From Luteimonas sp. JM171 (lineage in GTDB: Bacteria > Pseudomonadota > Gammaproteobacteria > Xanthomonadales > Xanthomonadaceae), in contig NZ_CP017074.1 in assembly GCF_001717465.1 (NCBI RefSeq), positions 1,082,873-1,146,872 of the forward strand: a DNA stretch of 64,000 nt, written 5' to 3'. A model generated the notes under the pieces. It worked only from the letters and a program-made list of their open reading frames with translations, was not told the origin of the DNA and did no database searches. Of this stretch, positions 44,402 to 55,358 are shown piece by piece; position 1 is the first letter of the stretch; each line of letters opens with the position of its first letter. The position numbers were made by a program, and so were the translations under genes.

Positions 44402-45828
44402 GCGCGCAGTTCCTCCAGCTGCGAGGCAAAGGCGGCTTCGTCGCCTTCCTCCAGGCAGCGCAGGTCCAGCCACAGGGCGTCGTCGTGGATGCGGCCGATC
44501 ACCGGCCGGTCCAGTTCGCGCAGGCGCTTTGCCAGCTGCTGGAGCGCACGCCCGCTGCCGCCCTTGCCACCCCGGCGCAGGCGCAGGCCCCAGCTGGGCA
44601 GGGCTTCCACAGGCATGGCGCCGCTGCCGATCTGGCTGCTCATGGCGCAGTCCTCCACCGTCCAGTCCGGTCCCAGCGCCTGCTCAAGCGCGGGCCGCAG
44701 CCGGCCGGCCTGGGCCTGCATGGCCGATTGCGGGCGCAGCATCAGGCGCAGTGCGGCCAGGCGCTCGGGCAGCAGTTCGGGCGAGCGGTACAGCGCCAGC
44801 ACCGGCTCCAGCGCGGCCAGGGTGAGTTTGCCCACGCGCAGCGCGCGCTTGAGTGGATTGCGGCGGATCTTGCTGATCAGGTCGGCGCGGCCGACGATCA
44901 GCCCGGCCTGCGGGCCGCCCAGCAGCTTGTCGCCGCTGAAGGTCACCAGGTCGGCGCCGGCCTGGATGGTGTCGCGCACCGTCGGCTCGTGCGGCAGGCC
45001 CCAGCGCGCCGGGTCCACCAGCGTGCCGCTGCCCAGGTCCACGCCTACGGGCAGGTCGTGGCGCCGGGCGATCGCCGCCACTTCGTCCACCTCCGCGCTG
45101 CGGGTAAAGCCCTGGATGGCGTAGTTGCTGCAGTGCACCTTCATCAGCATCGCGGTGCGCGCGCCGATGGCGTTTCCATAGTCGGCCGGATGGGTGCGGT
45201 TGGTGGTGCCCACTTCGACCAGCTTCGCTCCGGCCCGGGACATGATGTCGGGGATGCGGAACGCGCCGCCGATCTCCACCAGCTCCCCGCGCGAGACGAT
45301 CACCTCGCGCCGGTTGGCCAGGGCATTGAGCATCAGCAGCACCGCCGCGGCGTTGTTGTTGACCACGGTGGCAGCCTCGGCGCCGGTGAGCTCGCAGACC
45401 AGATCCTCCACCAGCTCGTCGCGGTCGCCGCGGCCGCCGCGGCCCAGGTCGAACTCCAGCGCCACCGGCGTGGTGAGCGCGCGCAGCACCGGCTCCAGTG
45501 CCTCGTCGGGCAGCGTGGCGCGGCCCAGGTTGGTGTGCAGCACGGTGCCGGTGAGGTTGAACACGCTGCGCAGGCGTGAGCGGTCGCTGTCCTCCAGGGC
45601 GCGCCGCGCGTCTTGGGCCAGCGCGGCCGGCGCCAGCGCGTCGTGGCGCAGCCGGTCCTCGCGCGCGGCCTGACGCAGCGCACCCAGGCGCGCACGCAGG
45701 GCGGCGGTGAGCCGGCTCTGGCCGTAGTGGCCGAGCAGCCCCTCGAACGCCGGGTCGCGCAGCAGCCGGTCGAGCGATGGGATGTCGCAGGCCGCCGCGC
45801 GCGCGGCCGCGTCCGCCCCGGCCGCCAC
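44398..45828 (-). CDS. selA: L-seryl-tRNA(Sec) selenium transferase SelA
   Basis: 476 residues from a GTG at 45828, 2 bases after the fdhE stop; no ATG stands near. A PLP enzyme that turns Ser-tRNA-Sec into Sec-tRNA-Sec with selenophosphate. The cofactor lysine is Lys301 in [14 protein letters not shown]; the N-terminal domain ([11 protein letters not shown]) and [14 protein letters not shown] are typical. Length is close to E. coli SelA (463). Confidence 0.96.
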   Translation of the reverse strand: MAAGADAAARAAACDIPSLDRLLRDPAFEGLLGHYGQSRLTAALRARLGALRQAAREDRLRHDALAPAALAQDARRALEDSDRSRLRSVFNLTGTVLHTNLGRATLPDEALEPVLRALTTPVALEFDLGRGGRGDRDELVEDLVCELTGAEAATVVNNNAAAVLLMLNALANRREVIVSRGELVEIGGAFRIPDIMSRAGAKLVEVGTTNRTHPADYGNAIGARTAMLMKVHCSNYAIQGFTRSAEVDEVAAIARRHDLPVGVDLGSGTLVDPARWGLPHEPTVRDTIQAGADLVTFSGDKLLGGPQAGLIVGRADLISKIRRNPLKRALRVGKLTLAALEPVLALYRSPELLPERLAALRLMLRPQSAMQAQAGRLRPALEQALGPDWTVEDCAMSSQIGSGAMPVEALPSWGLRLRRGGKGGSGRALQQLAKRLRELDRPVIGRIHDDALWLDLRCLEEGDEAAFASQLEELRA

Positions 45829-45830
45829 GC

Positions 45831-46766
45831 TCAGTCCCCGCGCGCCTGCCACAGCAGCGGGTTGCCGCTGCTGCGGGTATAGCCTTCCTCGCCCATCAGC
45901 ACGTCCAGCGCCAGGCTGGCGAGGTCGTCGGCCACCGGTTCCACGAACTGGTCCTTGTTCTGGTAGAAGATCTTGCGGTAGCTCTTGCAGGATTCGCAGG
46001 TCTCGGCCTTGATCGCCTCGGAGCCGCCCTCGATGTGGTGGTAGGCGATGCCCTTGGTCTCCGAGCAGTGCGAGCAGGTCACCCGCACCAGGTGGGTTTC
46101 CACGCTGCACAGCGGGCAGCACAGGTAGCGGTAGCCGTCGTACTTGCCGCCGATGCGCACCACGCTGGCCACCGGCGGGGTGCCGCACACGGGGCAGACG
46201 CCGAACGGCCCCGAGGGCACCTTGTCCTTGTCGAAAGCGGCAGCCATGCCGGTCCAGTACACCTGCAGGGCGGCCATCACGAACGGGGCAGCGGCGGGAT
46301 CGACGTCGACGCTGTCGTAGCCTGCGGCCAGCAGGGCGTCGGCGATTTCCTCGATCCCTTCGGGCGCCGAGTCCACGCGCTTGCGCAGCGCTGCGCAGGC
46401 TTCGGCCGCGGCGGCGGGAACGCCGTCGGCCTTGATCACGTCATCGAGCAGCCGCGCCAGCAGCCCCAGCACCGCGGGCGCGTCACGCGGCGCCGTGGCC
46501 GGCTGCAGCGGCGGCATGTTGTGTTCGAACGATTGCTCAACCTGCTTTGCATCCGGCGCAGGCGGGGTGAACTCGCGCAGCGCGCGCTGCTGGGCATCGG
46601 CCAGCACGGCCATCAGCTTCAGGTAGTCCGCCAGGGGGCTGGATTCAGCCAGGCTGCGCAGGCGGGAGGCGCGGTCGGAGAACACGCCGGCCAGCTCGGG
46701 AAACCGCAGGCGGGCGACGCGGGTGCGTTCGAGGCTTTCGATTTCGCCGCGGGGAAGGATGCGCAT
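45831..46766 (-). CDS. fdhE: Formate dehydrogenase accessory protein FdhE
   Basis: 311 residues. A rubredoxin-like zinc/iron protein needed to make respiratory formate dehydrogenases active. The C-terminal half has the expected CxxC knuckles: CPVCG, CCPLC, CSHC and CESC. It is separated from fdnI by 120 bases that hold a perfect 12-bp hairpin, and it leads directly into selA and selB, so it is probably read both from the fdn promoter and with the sel genes. Confidence 0.94.
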   Translation of the reverse strand: MRILPRGEIESLERTRVARLRFPELAGVFSDRASRLRSLAESSPLADYLKLMAVLADAQQRALREFTPPAPDAKQVEQSFEHNMPPLQPATAPRDAPAVLGLLARLLDDVIKADGVPAAAAEACAALRKRVDSAPEGIEEIADALLAAGYDSVDVDPAAAPFVMAALQVYWTGMAAAFDKDKVPSGPFGVCPVCGTPPVASVVRIGGKYDGYRYLCCPLCSVETHLVRVTCSHCSETKGIAYHHIEGGSEAIKAETCESCKSYRKIFYQNKDQFVEPVADDLASLALDVLMGEEGYTRSSGNPLLWQARGD

Positions 46767-46851
46767 GGGGGCTCCGGATTGCTCGGACCCCCATTCTGCC
46801 CCTTTGGCGCCGCCGCGCCACCGGGCCGGTGGGACGCAGCGTGCGGAAGCG

Positions 46852-46880
46852 GAGGTCCCGGCCGCGGGGGCCGGGACCTC
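46852..46880 (-). terminator. Perfect 12-bp hairpin between fdnI and fdhE
   Basis: GAGGTCCCGGCC / GGCCGGGACCTC with a 5-base loop, starting 6 bases beyond the fdnI stop. No T-run follows on the minus strand, so it may be an mRNA-protecting or attenuating hairpin that lowers, but does not stop, reading into fdhE-selAB. Confidence 0.6.
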
Positions 46881-46886
46881 GCAGGA

Positions 46887-47534
46887 TCAGCGCGCGTCGC
46901 GCTCGTCGATGTCGCGCAGCCAGGCGCGGTGGTGCTTGTACGCCCAGCCGCGGGTCACCCAGCCTCGGGTCATGGCCGCCATCGCGCCCTTGACCCAGAA
47001 GCCGGAGTAGATGTGCACGATGATCAGGCAGATGATGACCAGGGCGAAGAACGCGTGCAGCAGCGACGCGAACCGCACCAGGCCAAGCGGGAACGCCGCC
47101 GCCAGGTACGGCCGCCACATCACCAGCCCGGTGAGCAGCAGCGCGATCATGCACACGATCAGCGACCAGAACAGCAGCTTCTGCCCGCCGTTGAAACGGC
47201 CCACCTCGGGCACGCCTTCCTCGCGGTTGTTCACCACCTGCCGCATGCTGCGGATCCACTCGCGGTCGCGGGCGTCCATGGTGTTGTCCCCCCACATGCG
47301 GAACGCCAGCAGGAAGAACACGATGAACATGAACACCCCGAAGAACGGGTGCAGGATCCGCGTCCACTGGCCGCCGCCGAACAGCGCGGTCAGCCAGAAG
47401 CCCCACGGGTGGAACAGCGCCAGCCCCGACAGCGCGGCGGCGATGAAGCTCAATGCCACCAGCCAGTGGTTGGTGCGTTCGTTGGCGGTGTAGCGCGGGA
47501 TCGGTTTGGGGAACGGACGGCGACGGTCATTCAT
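46887..47534 (-). CDS. fdnI: Formate dehydrogenase gamma subunit, cytochrome b
   Basis: 215 residues. Four membrane helices; histidines for two b hemes are in the expected places ([12 protein letters not shown] in helix 1, [11 protein letters not shown] in helix 2, [20 protein letters not shown] in helix 4). It anchors the complex in the inner membrane and hands electrons to quinone. The ATG at 47534 overlaps the end of fdnH by 8 bases. Confidence 0.93.
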   Translation of the reverse strand: MNDRRRPFPKPIPRYTANERTNHWLVALSFIAAALSGLALFHPWGFWLTALFGGGQWTRILHPFFGVFMFIVFFLLAFRMWGDNTMDARDREWIRSMRQVVNNREEGVPEVGRFNGGQKLLFWSLIVCMIALLLTGLVMWRPYLAAAFPLGLVRFASLLHAFFALVIICLIIVHIYSGFWVKGAMAAMTRGWVTRGWAYKHHRAWLRDIDERDAR

Positions 47535-48528
47535 GACGGTTCTCCGGGTCGTTCTCGGGCGAGGGGCCCGGGAGGTTGTCGCCGCTGGCCGGCGGGATGA
47601 CGCGGCCATCTCCATCCAGCCGCTCCCTGTCGGCCTCGGCCGCCGCCGCCAGTTCCTCTTCCTCGGTCACCACGTTGCGGCCAACGCGGATGAAGTGGAA
47701 GAAGCCGGCCAGCGCGGTGAGCGCCATCGCGGCCAGCCCCAGCGGCTTGGTCACGCCCTTCCACAGCCCCACCATCGGGCCGATGGTCGGCTCGGCGGGC
47801 AGGTCTGCGTACAGGCCGGGCTGGTCGGCGTGGTGGAGCACGTACATCACGTGGGTGCCGCCCACGCCGGCCGGATCGTACAGGCCGGCGTTCTCGTACC
47901 CGCGGGACTTGAGGTCCTGCACGCGCCAGGCGGCGTGTTCGATCATCTTCTCCTTGGTGCCGAACACGATCGCCTCGGTCGGGCAGGTCTTCACGCAGGC
48001 CGGTTCCTGGCCCACCGCCACCCGGTCCGAGCACAGGGTGCACTTGTAGACCCGGTTGTCCTTCTTGGACAGGCGAGGGATGTCGAACGGGCAGCCGGCG
48101 ATGCAGTAGCCGCAGCCGATGCAGTTTTCCTCGTGGAAATCCACGATGCCGTTGTTGTACTGCACGATCGCGCCCGGTGCCGGGCAGGCCTTCAGGCAGC
48201 CCGGATCCTCGCAGTGCATGCAGCCGTCCTTGCGGATCAGCCACTCCAGCGTGCCCTGGTCCGTCTCGCGCTCGGTGAAGCGCATCAGGGTCCAGGTCTG
48301 CGGGGTGAGGTCGTGCGGGTTGTCGTAGATGCCGGTGTTCTCACCGACGCCGTCGCGCAGGTCGTTCCACTCCATGCACGCCACCTGGCAGGCCTTGCAG
48401 CCGATGCACCGGGTGGTGTCGATCAGCTTGGCCACCCCGCCGCCCACGGCGGGGTTGGTGCGCGCGGTGGGCGGCTGCACGGTGGTGGCGGAGACCCGGC
48501 GGATATCAAGTGATTGCAGTGCTGACAT
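47527..48528 (-). CDS. fdnH: Formate dehydrogenase beta subunit, four-cluster ferredoxin type
   Basis: 333 residues. Carries electrons from the alpha subunit through four [4Fe-4S] clusters; cysteine sets are [45 protein letters not shown] and KCTLCSDRV...CVKTCP. One membrane helix near the C-terminus (about 272-295) fixes it to the periplasmic side, followed by an acidic tail. It starts 10 bases after fdnG. Confidence 0.95.
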   Translation of the reverse strand: MSALQSLDIRRVSATTVQPPTARTNPAVGGGVAKLIDTTRCIGCKACQVACMEWNDLRDGVGENTGIYDNPHDLTPQTWTLMRFTERETDQGTLEWLIRKDGCMHCEDPGCLKACPAPGAIVQYNNGIVDFHEENCIGCGYCIAGCPFDIPRLSKKDNRVYKCTLCSDRVAVGQEPACVKTCPTEAIVFGTKEKMIEHAAWRVQDLKSRGYENAGLYDPAGVGGTHVMYVLHHADQPGLYADLPAEPTIGPMVGLWKGVTKPLGLAAMALTALAGFFHFIRVGRNVVTEEEELAAAAEADRERLDGDGRVIPPASGDNLPGPSPENDPENRHE

Positions 48529-48538
48529 GTCCGCTCTC

Positions 48539-51500
48539 CTACACCTTTTCCAGGTTGACCAGGAACGCCTTGAACTCCGGCGTCTGGCTGTTGCCGTCGC
48601 CCACGGACACGGTCAGGGTGTTGGTGAGGAAGCCGGGCTTGGCGATGCCGGTCATGCCCCAGTGCAGCGGCACGCCGATCTGGTGCACGGTGCGCCCGTC
48701 TACCTGCAGCGGCCGGATGCGCTTGGTCACCACCGCCACGGCCTCGATGAAGCCGCGCTTGGAGGTCAGCCGCACGCGGTCACCGCGCGCGATCCCCTTC
48801 TCCTCGGCCAGCGCCTCGCCGATCTCCACGAACTGCTCCGGCTGGATGATCGCGTTGAGCGGGACATGCCGGGTCCAGAAGTGGAAGTGCTCGGTCAGGC
48901 GGTAGCTGGTGCCCACGTACGGGAACTCGTCCACCGTGCCCATCGTGGCCAGGTCCGACTCGAACACGCGCGCGGCCGGGTTGGTGGTGGCCACCGGGTT
49001 GTCCGGATGCAGCGGGTTGTAGCCCAGCGGCGTCTCGAACGGCTCGTAGTGCTCGGGGAACGGCCCCTCGTTGAGCCCGGCGCGGGCGAAGAAGCGGGCC
49101 ACGCCTTCCGGGTTCATGATGAACGGGCTCATCCCCTCCTCGGGCGCCGAGTTGACCGCGAAGTCCGGCACGTCCACGCCGGTCCAGCGGTTGCCGTCCC
49201 ACCACACCAGCGGCCGCTCGCGGTTGAACGGCTTGCCCTCCAGGTCCGCGGAGGCGCGGTTGTAGAGGATGCGGCGGTTGGCCGGCCACGCCCAAGCCCA
49301 GCCCTGGGTCTGGCCGATGCCGGTGGGGTCGGCGTTGTCGCGGCGGCCCATCAGGTTGCCGTCCGGGCCCCAGCAGCCGGCGAAGATCCAGCAGCCGCAG
49401 GCGGTGGTGCCGTCATCGCGCAGCTCGCCGAAGCCGGCGATCTGCTCGCCCGCCCGGCGCGTGATGCGGCTGGGATCGGACGGGTCGGCCAGGTCCACCA
49501 GCGCCTTGCCGTTGTACTCCATGGCCAGTTCGGCCGCGGTGGGCACTTCTTTGACGTACGGCCAATGCAGGTTGAGGATCGGGTCGGGATAGGCGCCGCC
49601 CTCCTCCTCGTACATGCGCTTGAGGCGCATGTAGAGCCTGGTCATGATCTCGATGTCGGTGCGCACGCCCTTGGGGGCGTCGGCGCCCTTCCAGTGCCAC
49701 TGCAGCCAGCGCCCGGAGTTCACCAGCGCGCCCTCGCCCTCGGCGAACACGGTGGTGGGCAGGCGGAACACCTCGGTCTGGATCTGCGACGGGTCGACGT
49801 CGTTGGCCGCGCCGAAGTTCTTCCAGAACTCGGAGGTGTCGGTGGGCAGTGGATCGATCACCACCAGGAACTTCAGCTTGGCCAGCGCCGAGTTCATCTT
49901 GGCCTTGTTGGGCGCGGCCGCCAGGGTGTTGAAGCCCTGGCAGATGTAGCCCGTCATCTCGCCCCGGTCCATCAGCTCGTACACCTGCAGCATGTCGTAC
50001 AGGCGGTCGAGCTTGGGCAGGTAGTCGTAGGCCCAGTTGTTCTCCTCGGTGGCGGCGTCGCCGTACCAGCTCTTCATGAGGCTGACGTGGAACTTGGGAT
50101 AGTTCTGCCAGTAGCTCATCTGGCCCGGGCGCAGCGGCTGCAGCGTGCGGGTTTCCAGGTAGTCCTCGTACGCCTGCTCGTGGTCGCTGGGCAGGGTGAG
50201 GTAGCCCGGCAGCAGGTTGCTCATCAATCCAAGGTCCGACAGGCCCTGGATGTTGGAGTGCCCGCGCAGGGCGTTCATGCCGCCGCCGGCCACGCCGATG
50301 TTGCCCAGCAGCAGCTGCAGCATGGCGCCGGCGCGGATGGTCTGTGAGCCCTTGGAGTGCTGGGTCCAGCCCAGCGCGTAACAGATCGTCATCGCCCGGT
50401 CCGGCGTGGCCGTGGACGAGATGATCTCCATGATCTCCAGGAACTGTTCCCTGGGCGTGCCGCAGATGCGCTCCACCATTTCCGGCGTGTAGCGCGAGTA
50501 GTGCTTGCGCATCAGCTGGTACACGCAGCGCGGGTGCTGCATGGTCGGGTCGACGCGGGCGTAGCCGTCCTCGCCGATCTCGTAGTCCCAGGTGGTCTTG
50601 TCGTAGCGGCGCGATTCCGCCTCGTAGCCCGAGAACACGCCGTCGGCGAAGTCGAAGTCCTCGCGCACGATGAAGGGCATGTCCGTGTAGTTGCGGACGT
50701 ACTCGTGCTGGATGCGGTCGTTCTCCATCAGCCAGCTCATCGCCGCGCCGAGGAACACGATGTCCGTGCCCACGCGGATCGGGGCGTAGTAATCGGCCAC
50801 CGATGCGGTGCGGTTGAACCGCGGGTCCACGCAGATCAGCTTGGCGCCGTTGACCGCCTTCGCTTCCGTGACCCACTTGAAGCCGACCGGGTGCGCCTCA
50901 GCCGAGTTGCCACCCATGACCAGCACAACGTCCGCGTTCTTGATGTCGACCCAATGGTTCGTCATCGCTCCACGGCCAAACGTCGGGGCAAGACCTGCCA
51001 CCGTCGGGCCGTGTCAAACGCGTGCCTGGTTGTCGAATGCGACCATCCCCAGTGCGCGGACGATCTTGTGGGTGATGTATCCCGTTTCGTTCGAAGCGGC
51101 CGAGGCGGCCAGGAAGCCGGTGCTGATCCAGCGGTTGACGGTGTTGCCGTCTTCGTCCCGGGCGATGAAGTTGGCGTCGCGGTCGTCCTTCATCAGCCGG
51201 GCGATGCGGTCCAGGGCGTCATCCCAGGAGATCTCCTCCCACTCGTTGGAGCCGGGGCGGCGCACCTGGGGGTGCATGACCCGGGTGGGGCTGTGGATGA
51301 AATCCACCAGGCCCGCGCCCTTGGGGCACAGGGTGCCGCGGCTGACCGGATGGTCGGGATCGCCTTCGATGTGGACGATGCTCGACTTGGCGTTCTTCGC
51401 GCCGTCGCCAAGCCCGTACATCAGCAGGCCGCACGCGACCGAACAGTAGGGACAGGTATTCCTCGTCTCGGTCATGCGCGCCAGTTTGTATTGGCGGACT

Positions 51501-51604
51501 TCGGCCATCGCGGTGCCCGGGGACATCCCCAGGACCGCCATGCTCGAGCCGGCAAGGCTGGTGCCAGTGACCTTGAGGAACTGCCTTCGATTCATGCTGG
51601 CCAT
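48539..51604 (-). CDS. fdnG: Formate dehydrogenase alpha subunit, selenoprotein (in-frame UGA)
   Basis: 1021 residues when the TGA at 51016-51014 is read as selenocysteine (Sec197; Sec196 in E. coli FdnG). Without this the gene looks like two open frames. A twin-arginine signal ([10 protein letters not shown] at 5-14) sends the folded enzyme to the periplasm. Cys51, Cys54, Cys58 and Cys93 bind a [4Fe-4S] cluster, and the rest is a molybdopterin-dinucleotide (Mo or W) oxidoreductase body. Sec is followed by [20 protein letters not shown], the usual active-site context. The start at 51604 has GAGGA 7 bases before; an ATG at 51595 is the alternative. It oxidises formate and passes electrons to fdnH and fdnI. 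Confidence 0.96.
50977..51016 (-). promoter_or_regulatory. SECIS hairpin of fdnG (UGA and following stem-loop)
   Basis: Starting at the UGA, the mRNA reads UGACACGGCC and then a stem-loop: GGCA (50999-50996), loop GGUCU (50995-50991), UGCC (50990-50987), with CGG/CCG below. The GGUCU loop is the SelB-binding pattern also found in E. coli fdhF and fdnG. Confidence 0.88.
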
Positions 51605-51660
51605 GAAACGATCCTCGTGAAGTGGTTGTCGGACGCCCGGAAACAGCTGGGCGTGATTCG

Positions 51661-51689
51661 AGCATAGACCCGGGCGTGTGACAGGTAAA
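51661..51689 (-). promoter_or_regulatory. Putative fdnGHI promoter
   Basis: On the minus strand: -35 TTTACC (51689-51684), 17-base spacer, -10 TATGCT (51666-51661), about 57 bases before the fdnG start. No clear FNR or NarL site could be made out. Confidence 0.5.
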
Positions 51690-51692
51690 CCA

Positions 51693-51719
51693 TTGACAGA
51701 AAAAGGCCGCTGGTATGCT
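51693..51719 (+). promoter_or_regulatory. Possible promoter of the methyltransferase gene
   Basis: A perfect -35 TTGACA (51693-51698) is followed 15 bases later by TATGCT (51714-51719). The spacer is short, so strength is uncertain. It stands back-to-back with the fdn promoter. Confidence 0.4.
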
Positions 51720-51737
51720 GGAGCTTGTGAATTTGCC

Positions 51738-52526
51738 GTGAGTAAAAGCTTGCACAGCGAAGAAATATGGTTCGACGGGGTCCGCATCGAGCCCGACCAC
51801 CTGCTTGACGTTCCGTTCGTGCCAACCGACCAGCGGGTGGTGCGCGCGATGCTGCGGCTGGCCGCCGTCGACGCCCACGACGTGCTCTATGACCTGGGTT
51901 CTGGCGATGGCCGGATCGTGGTGGCCGCGGCCCGGGAGTTCGGGGCCAGCGCGGTGGGCGTGGAGATCGACCAGCAGCGGGTGGACCAGGCCACTGATCT
52001 GGCCGGGCGCGCGGGCGTGGGCCACCTGGCCAGTTTCATTGAATATGACCTGCTGCACGCGGACTTCAGCCCGGCCACGGTGGTGACCCTGTACCTGCTG
52101 CACGGGGTGAACATGGAGCTGCGCCCGCGCCTGCTGGAGGAACTGCGGCCGGGGACCCGGGTGGTCTCGCACGCGTTCGACATGGGCGACTGGAAGCCCG
52201 ACCGGCGGATATCCGCGGGTGGGGTGGGCATTTTCCTCTGGATCATCCCGGCTGACGTCAAGGGCACCTGGGCCTGGCAGGCGGGCGGGCGCCGGTACCG
52301 GGTGGCGCTGGAACAGAAGTTCCAAAAGGTGGACGGCAAGGCCTGGGTGGACGGCGAGCCGATCGGGCTCGAGCGCGCGGTGCTGTGGGGCGATTGGCTG
52401 GAGCTGGTGCTGCGCGCGGACGGTGCGGACGCGGCCGAATCGGTGTTCATGCGCTGCGGGCGCCAGCGCTGGCAGGGCCACGGCGGCGTGCATCAGGGCG
52501 CGGTGGCGCGGCGCGTGGACGGATGA
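51738..52526 (+). CDS. SAM-dependent methyltransferase
   Basis: 262 residues from a GTG at 51738; a GTG at 51678 would add 20 residues but lies upstream of the likely promoter. Rossmann-type methyltransferase: motif I VLYDLGSGDGRIVVAA, then AVGVEIDQQRV. The C-terminal 110 residues look like a small beta-rich domain (GTWAWQAGGRRYRVALEQKF). The substrate is unknown; such proteins next to respiratory genes are sometimes protein or quinone methylases. It diverges from fdnG. Confidence 0.82.
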   Translation: MSKSLHSEEIWFDGVRIEPDHLLDVPFVPTDQRVVRAMLRLAAVDAHDVLYDLGSGDGRIVVAAAREFGASAVGVEIDQQRVDQATDLAGRAGVGHLASFIEYDLLHADFSPATVVTLYLLHGVNMELRPRLLEELRPGTRVVSHAFDMGDWKPDRRISAGGVGIFLWIIPADVKGTWAWQAGGRRYRVALEQKFQKVDGKAWVDGEPIGLERAVLWGDWLELVLRADGADAAESVFMRCGRQRWQGHGGVHQGAVARRVDG

Positions 52527-52596
52527 CGATAGGCCCGGGCGGGCGCCCGCGGCCTGTGTCTAGAATGGCGCGTTTGTCGAGCGGGGGAGCCGCCGG

Positions 52597-53910
52597 ATGC
52601 AGACCTTGAAGACGCAGGATGTCATTGCGCTGGGTTTCATGACCTTCGCGCTGTTCCTCGGGGCAGGCAACATCATCTTCCCGCCCATGGTCGGGCTGAT
52701 GTCGGGTGACAACCTGGGCTGGGCGGCGCTGGGGTTCCTGCTCACCGGCGTGGGTCTGCCGCTGCTGGCCATCGTCACCCTCGCCCGGGTCGGCGGCGGC
52801 CTGGACCTGCTGACGTCGCCGATCGGCCGGGTCGCCGGCACCGCGTTCGGCGTGGTGATCTACCTCACCATCGGGCCGCTGTTCGCCACCCCGCGTACGG
52901 CGACGGTCTCGTTCGAGATGGGATTCGCCCCGTTCATCGGCGACGGCAGCGCGCAGCTGTTCGGTTATTCGGTCATCTATTTCGCGGTTGCGATCCTGAT
53001 CGCGCTGTTCCCCGGCCGGCTGATCGACAACGTGGGCAAGGTGCTCACGCCGCTGCTGCTGCTGGCCCTGCTCGTGCTGGGCGCGGCGGCCGTGTTCAAC
53101 CCGGCGGGCAGCGCGGGGGTGTTTGCCGACACCTACCGCGAGGCGCCCCTGTCGCAGGGCTTCATCCAGGGCTACCTGACCATGGACGCGCTGGCCGGCC
53201 TGGTGTTCGGCGTGGTCATCGTGAGCTCGATCCGGGCCAGGGGCGTGGACAGCGGGCGCATGATCACCCGCTACACCATCGCTGCGGCGCTGATCGCCGC
53301 GCTGTGCCTGTCGCTGGTGTACCTGTCGCTGATGTGGCTGGGATCCACCAGCGGCGTCGTGGCGCCGAACGCTGAAACCGGCGTCGCGCTGCTCACCGGC
53401 TATGCGCACCATGCGTTCGGACCGGTCGGCGGCCTGTTGCTCGGGGCCGTGATCACCCTGGCCTGCCTGACCACGGCGGTGGGGCTGCTGACCGCGCTGG
53501 GCGTCTATTTCAGCCGCCTGCTGCCGGTGTCCTACCGCACGGTGGTGATCGTGATGGGGCTGTTCTCGATGGCGGTGGCCAACCAGGGCCTGGCCCAGCT
53601 GATCGCGTTCTCGGTGCCGATCCTGGTGGGGCTGTATCCGATCGCCATCACCCTGATGCTGCTGGGCCTGGCCTGGCGCCTGTGGCGCTGGCCGCGGCGG
53701 GTGTTCGTGCCGGCGATGGCGGTGGCCACCGTGTTCGGGGTGATCGACGGGCTGATCGCCGCCGGGTTCGAGGCGTCGATCCCCGGTTGGCTGCAGCTGC
53801 TGCCGGGCTCCTCGGCCGGCCTGGGCTGGACGCTGCCGGTGGCCATCGTGGTCCTGGTTGCCGCAATTGTTGACCGTGCCCTGCCGGTGCCCGCCCCCCG
53901 GGCCGCCTGA
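52597..53910 (+). CDS. brnQ: Branched-chain amino acid transporter BrnQ
   Basis: 437 residues, twelve membrane helices. A sodium-coupled importer of Leu, Ile and Val of the LIVCS family (start [20 protein letters not shown], later [15 protein letters not shown]). A GGGGGA site precedes the ATG. It ends 25 bases before sstT, so the two transporters form one operon. Confidence 0.94.
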   Translation: MQTLKTQDVIALGFMTFALFLGAGNIIFPPMVGLMSGDNLGWAALGFLLTGVGLPLLAIVTLARVGGGLDLLTSPIGRVAGTAFGVVIYLTIGPLFATPRTATVSFEMGFAPFIGDGSAQLFGYSVIYFAVAILIALFPGRLIDNVGKVLTPLLLLALLVLGAAAVFNPAGSAGVFADTYREAPLSQGFIQGYLTMDALAGLVFGVVIVSSIRARGVDSGRMITRYTIAAALIAALCLSLVYLSLMWLGSTSGVVAPNAETGVALLTGYAHHAFGPVGGLLLGAVITLACLTTAVGLLTALGVYFSRLLPVSYRTVVIVMGLFSMAVANQGLAQLIAFSVPILVGLYPIAITLMLLGLAWRLWRWPRRVFVPAMAVATVFGVIDGLIAAGFEASIPGWLQLLPGSSAGLGWTLPVAIVVLVAAIVDRALPVPAPRAA

Positions 53911-53935
53911 CCCGCTCCCACACAAGGTTTTTCCC

Positions 53936-55156
53936 ATGGCCCTGCCCGAGTTCCTGCGCCGCCCCAGCCTGGTCACCCAGATCGTCATCGCGCTGCTGCT
54001 GGGCACGCTGGTGGGGGTGGCGTGGCCGGCGGCCGGCCGCTCTGTCGAGTTGCTGGGCACCGCGTTCGTCGAAGCGCTCAAGGCCGTGGCGCCGGTGCTG
54101 GTGCTGGTGCTGGTGGCCGCGGCCATCGCCGGCCACCGCGGCGGCGGAGGCACCCACATGCGCCCGGTGCTGCTGCTGTATGCCATCGGCACGGTGGGGG
54201 CGGCCCTGATCGCGGTGACCGCCTCGTTCCTGTTCCCGACCACGCTGGTGCTCAACGTGGATCCGGACGTGCCGATGTCGCCGCCGGGCGGGATCGGCGA
54301 AGTGCTGCGCAGCGTGGCGCTGCAGGTGTTCGACAACCCGGCGCGGGCCATGGCCAACGCCAACTACATCGGCCTGCTGGCCTGGGGCGTGGCCCTGGGG
54401 CTGGCGCTGCGCCGCGCGGGCGAAGGCATCCGGGCCGGCCTGGCGGACCTGGCCGAGGCGGTGAGCACGGTGGTGCGATGGGTGATCCGGCTGGCACCAG
54501 TGGGGATCTTCGGGATCGTGGCCTCGACCCTGGCCACGGCGGGCCTTGGGGTGCTGCTCGACTATGCGCACCTGCTGGCGGTGCTGCTGGGGTCGATGCT
54601 GGCGGTGGCGCTGGTGCTCAATCCGCTGATCGTCTTTGCGGTGACGCGGCGCAATCCGTTCCCGCTGGTGTTCAGGTGCCTGCGCGAAAGCGGGATCACG
54701 GCGTTCTTCATGCGTTCCTCGGCGGCGAACATCCCGGTCAACCTGGCGTTGGCGAAGCGGATGGGGCTGCACCAGGCGACGGCGTCGGTGGCGATCCCGC
54801 TGGGGGCGGCGATCAACATGGCCGGGGCGGCGGTGACGATCACGGTGCTGACGCTGGCGGCGGTGCACACGCTGGGCATTCCGGTGGACATGCCGACGGC
54901 GCTGCTGCTGAGCGTGGTGGCGGCGGTGGGGGCGTGCGGGGCGTCGGGGGTGCCGGGAGGCTCGCTGCTGCTGATCCCGCTGGCGTGCGGGCTGTTCGGG
55001 ATCGATGCGGATATCGCGATGCAGGTGGTGGCGGTCGGGTTCGTGGTGGGCGTGGTGCAGGATTCGGCGGAGACGGCGCTGAATTCGTCGACGGACGTGG
55101 TGTTCACTGCGGCGGTGTGCCGGCGGATGGAGCAGAAGGAGGCTGCTGCTTCCTGA
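53936..55156 (+). CDS. sstT: Sodium:serine/threonine symporter SstT
   Basis: 406 residues (E. coli SstT 414). Dicarboxylate/amino acid:cation symporter family: eight helices and two hairpins with [20 protein letters not shown] (the serine-rich loop), [20 protein letters not shown] and [19 protein letters not shown], which match SstT rather than GltP. It imports Ser and Thr with sodium. Downstream is the second compound repeat. Confidence 0.9.
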   Translation: MALPEFLRRPSLVTQIVIALLLGTLVGVAWPAAGRSVELLGTAFVEALKAVAPVLVLVLVAAAIAGHRGGGGTHMRPVLLLYAIGTVGAALIAVTASFLFPTTLVLNVDPDVPMSPPGGIGEVLRSVALQVFDNPARAMANANYIGLLAWGVALGLALRRAGEGIRAGLADLAEAVSTVVRWVIRLAPVGIFGIVASTLATAGLGVLLDYAHLLAVLLGSMLAVALVLNPLIVFAVTRRNPFPLVFRCLRESGITAFFMRSSAANIPVNLALAKRMGLHQATASVAIPLGAAINMAGAAVTITVLTLAAVHTLGIPVDMPTALLLSVVAAVGACGASGVPGGSLLLIPLACGLFGIDADIAMQVVAVGFVVGVVQDSAETALNSSTDVVFTAAVCRRMEQKEAAAS

Positions 55157-55217
55157 GTTGTCGCGGTGAATGGCCAGGGCGTTTGCGGCTTCGATGCAGG
55201 GCGTGGTGACCTGACGG

Positions 55218-55323
55218 GCCCCGCCGCGGCCGGGAGGCCTTTTTGCTCCATGTCCCCCGGCCTCCGCTGCGCTGCGGCCTCCTCCTTTACTTACGCAAAA
55301 TGGCCTCCCGGCCACGGCGGGGC
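55218..55323. repeat. Compound repeat locus 2, hairpin 1 (core in + orientation)
   Basis: In the 364-base gap between convergent sstT and the DUF885 gene. Arms 55218-55246 and 55295-55323 (27 of 29 paired) are the same as those of locus 1 apart from one base. The 48-base core is at 55247-55294. Confidence 0.9.
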
Positions 55324-55358
55324 TTGGCTTGCGGAAAGTGAGTGTGGGGACGCCTGGA

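Noticed and set aside
51014..51016. fdnG as a pseudogene broken by a stop codon
   Set aside because: The UGA is at the known Sec position, a SECIS-like hairpin follows and the whole Sec machinery is next to it.
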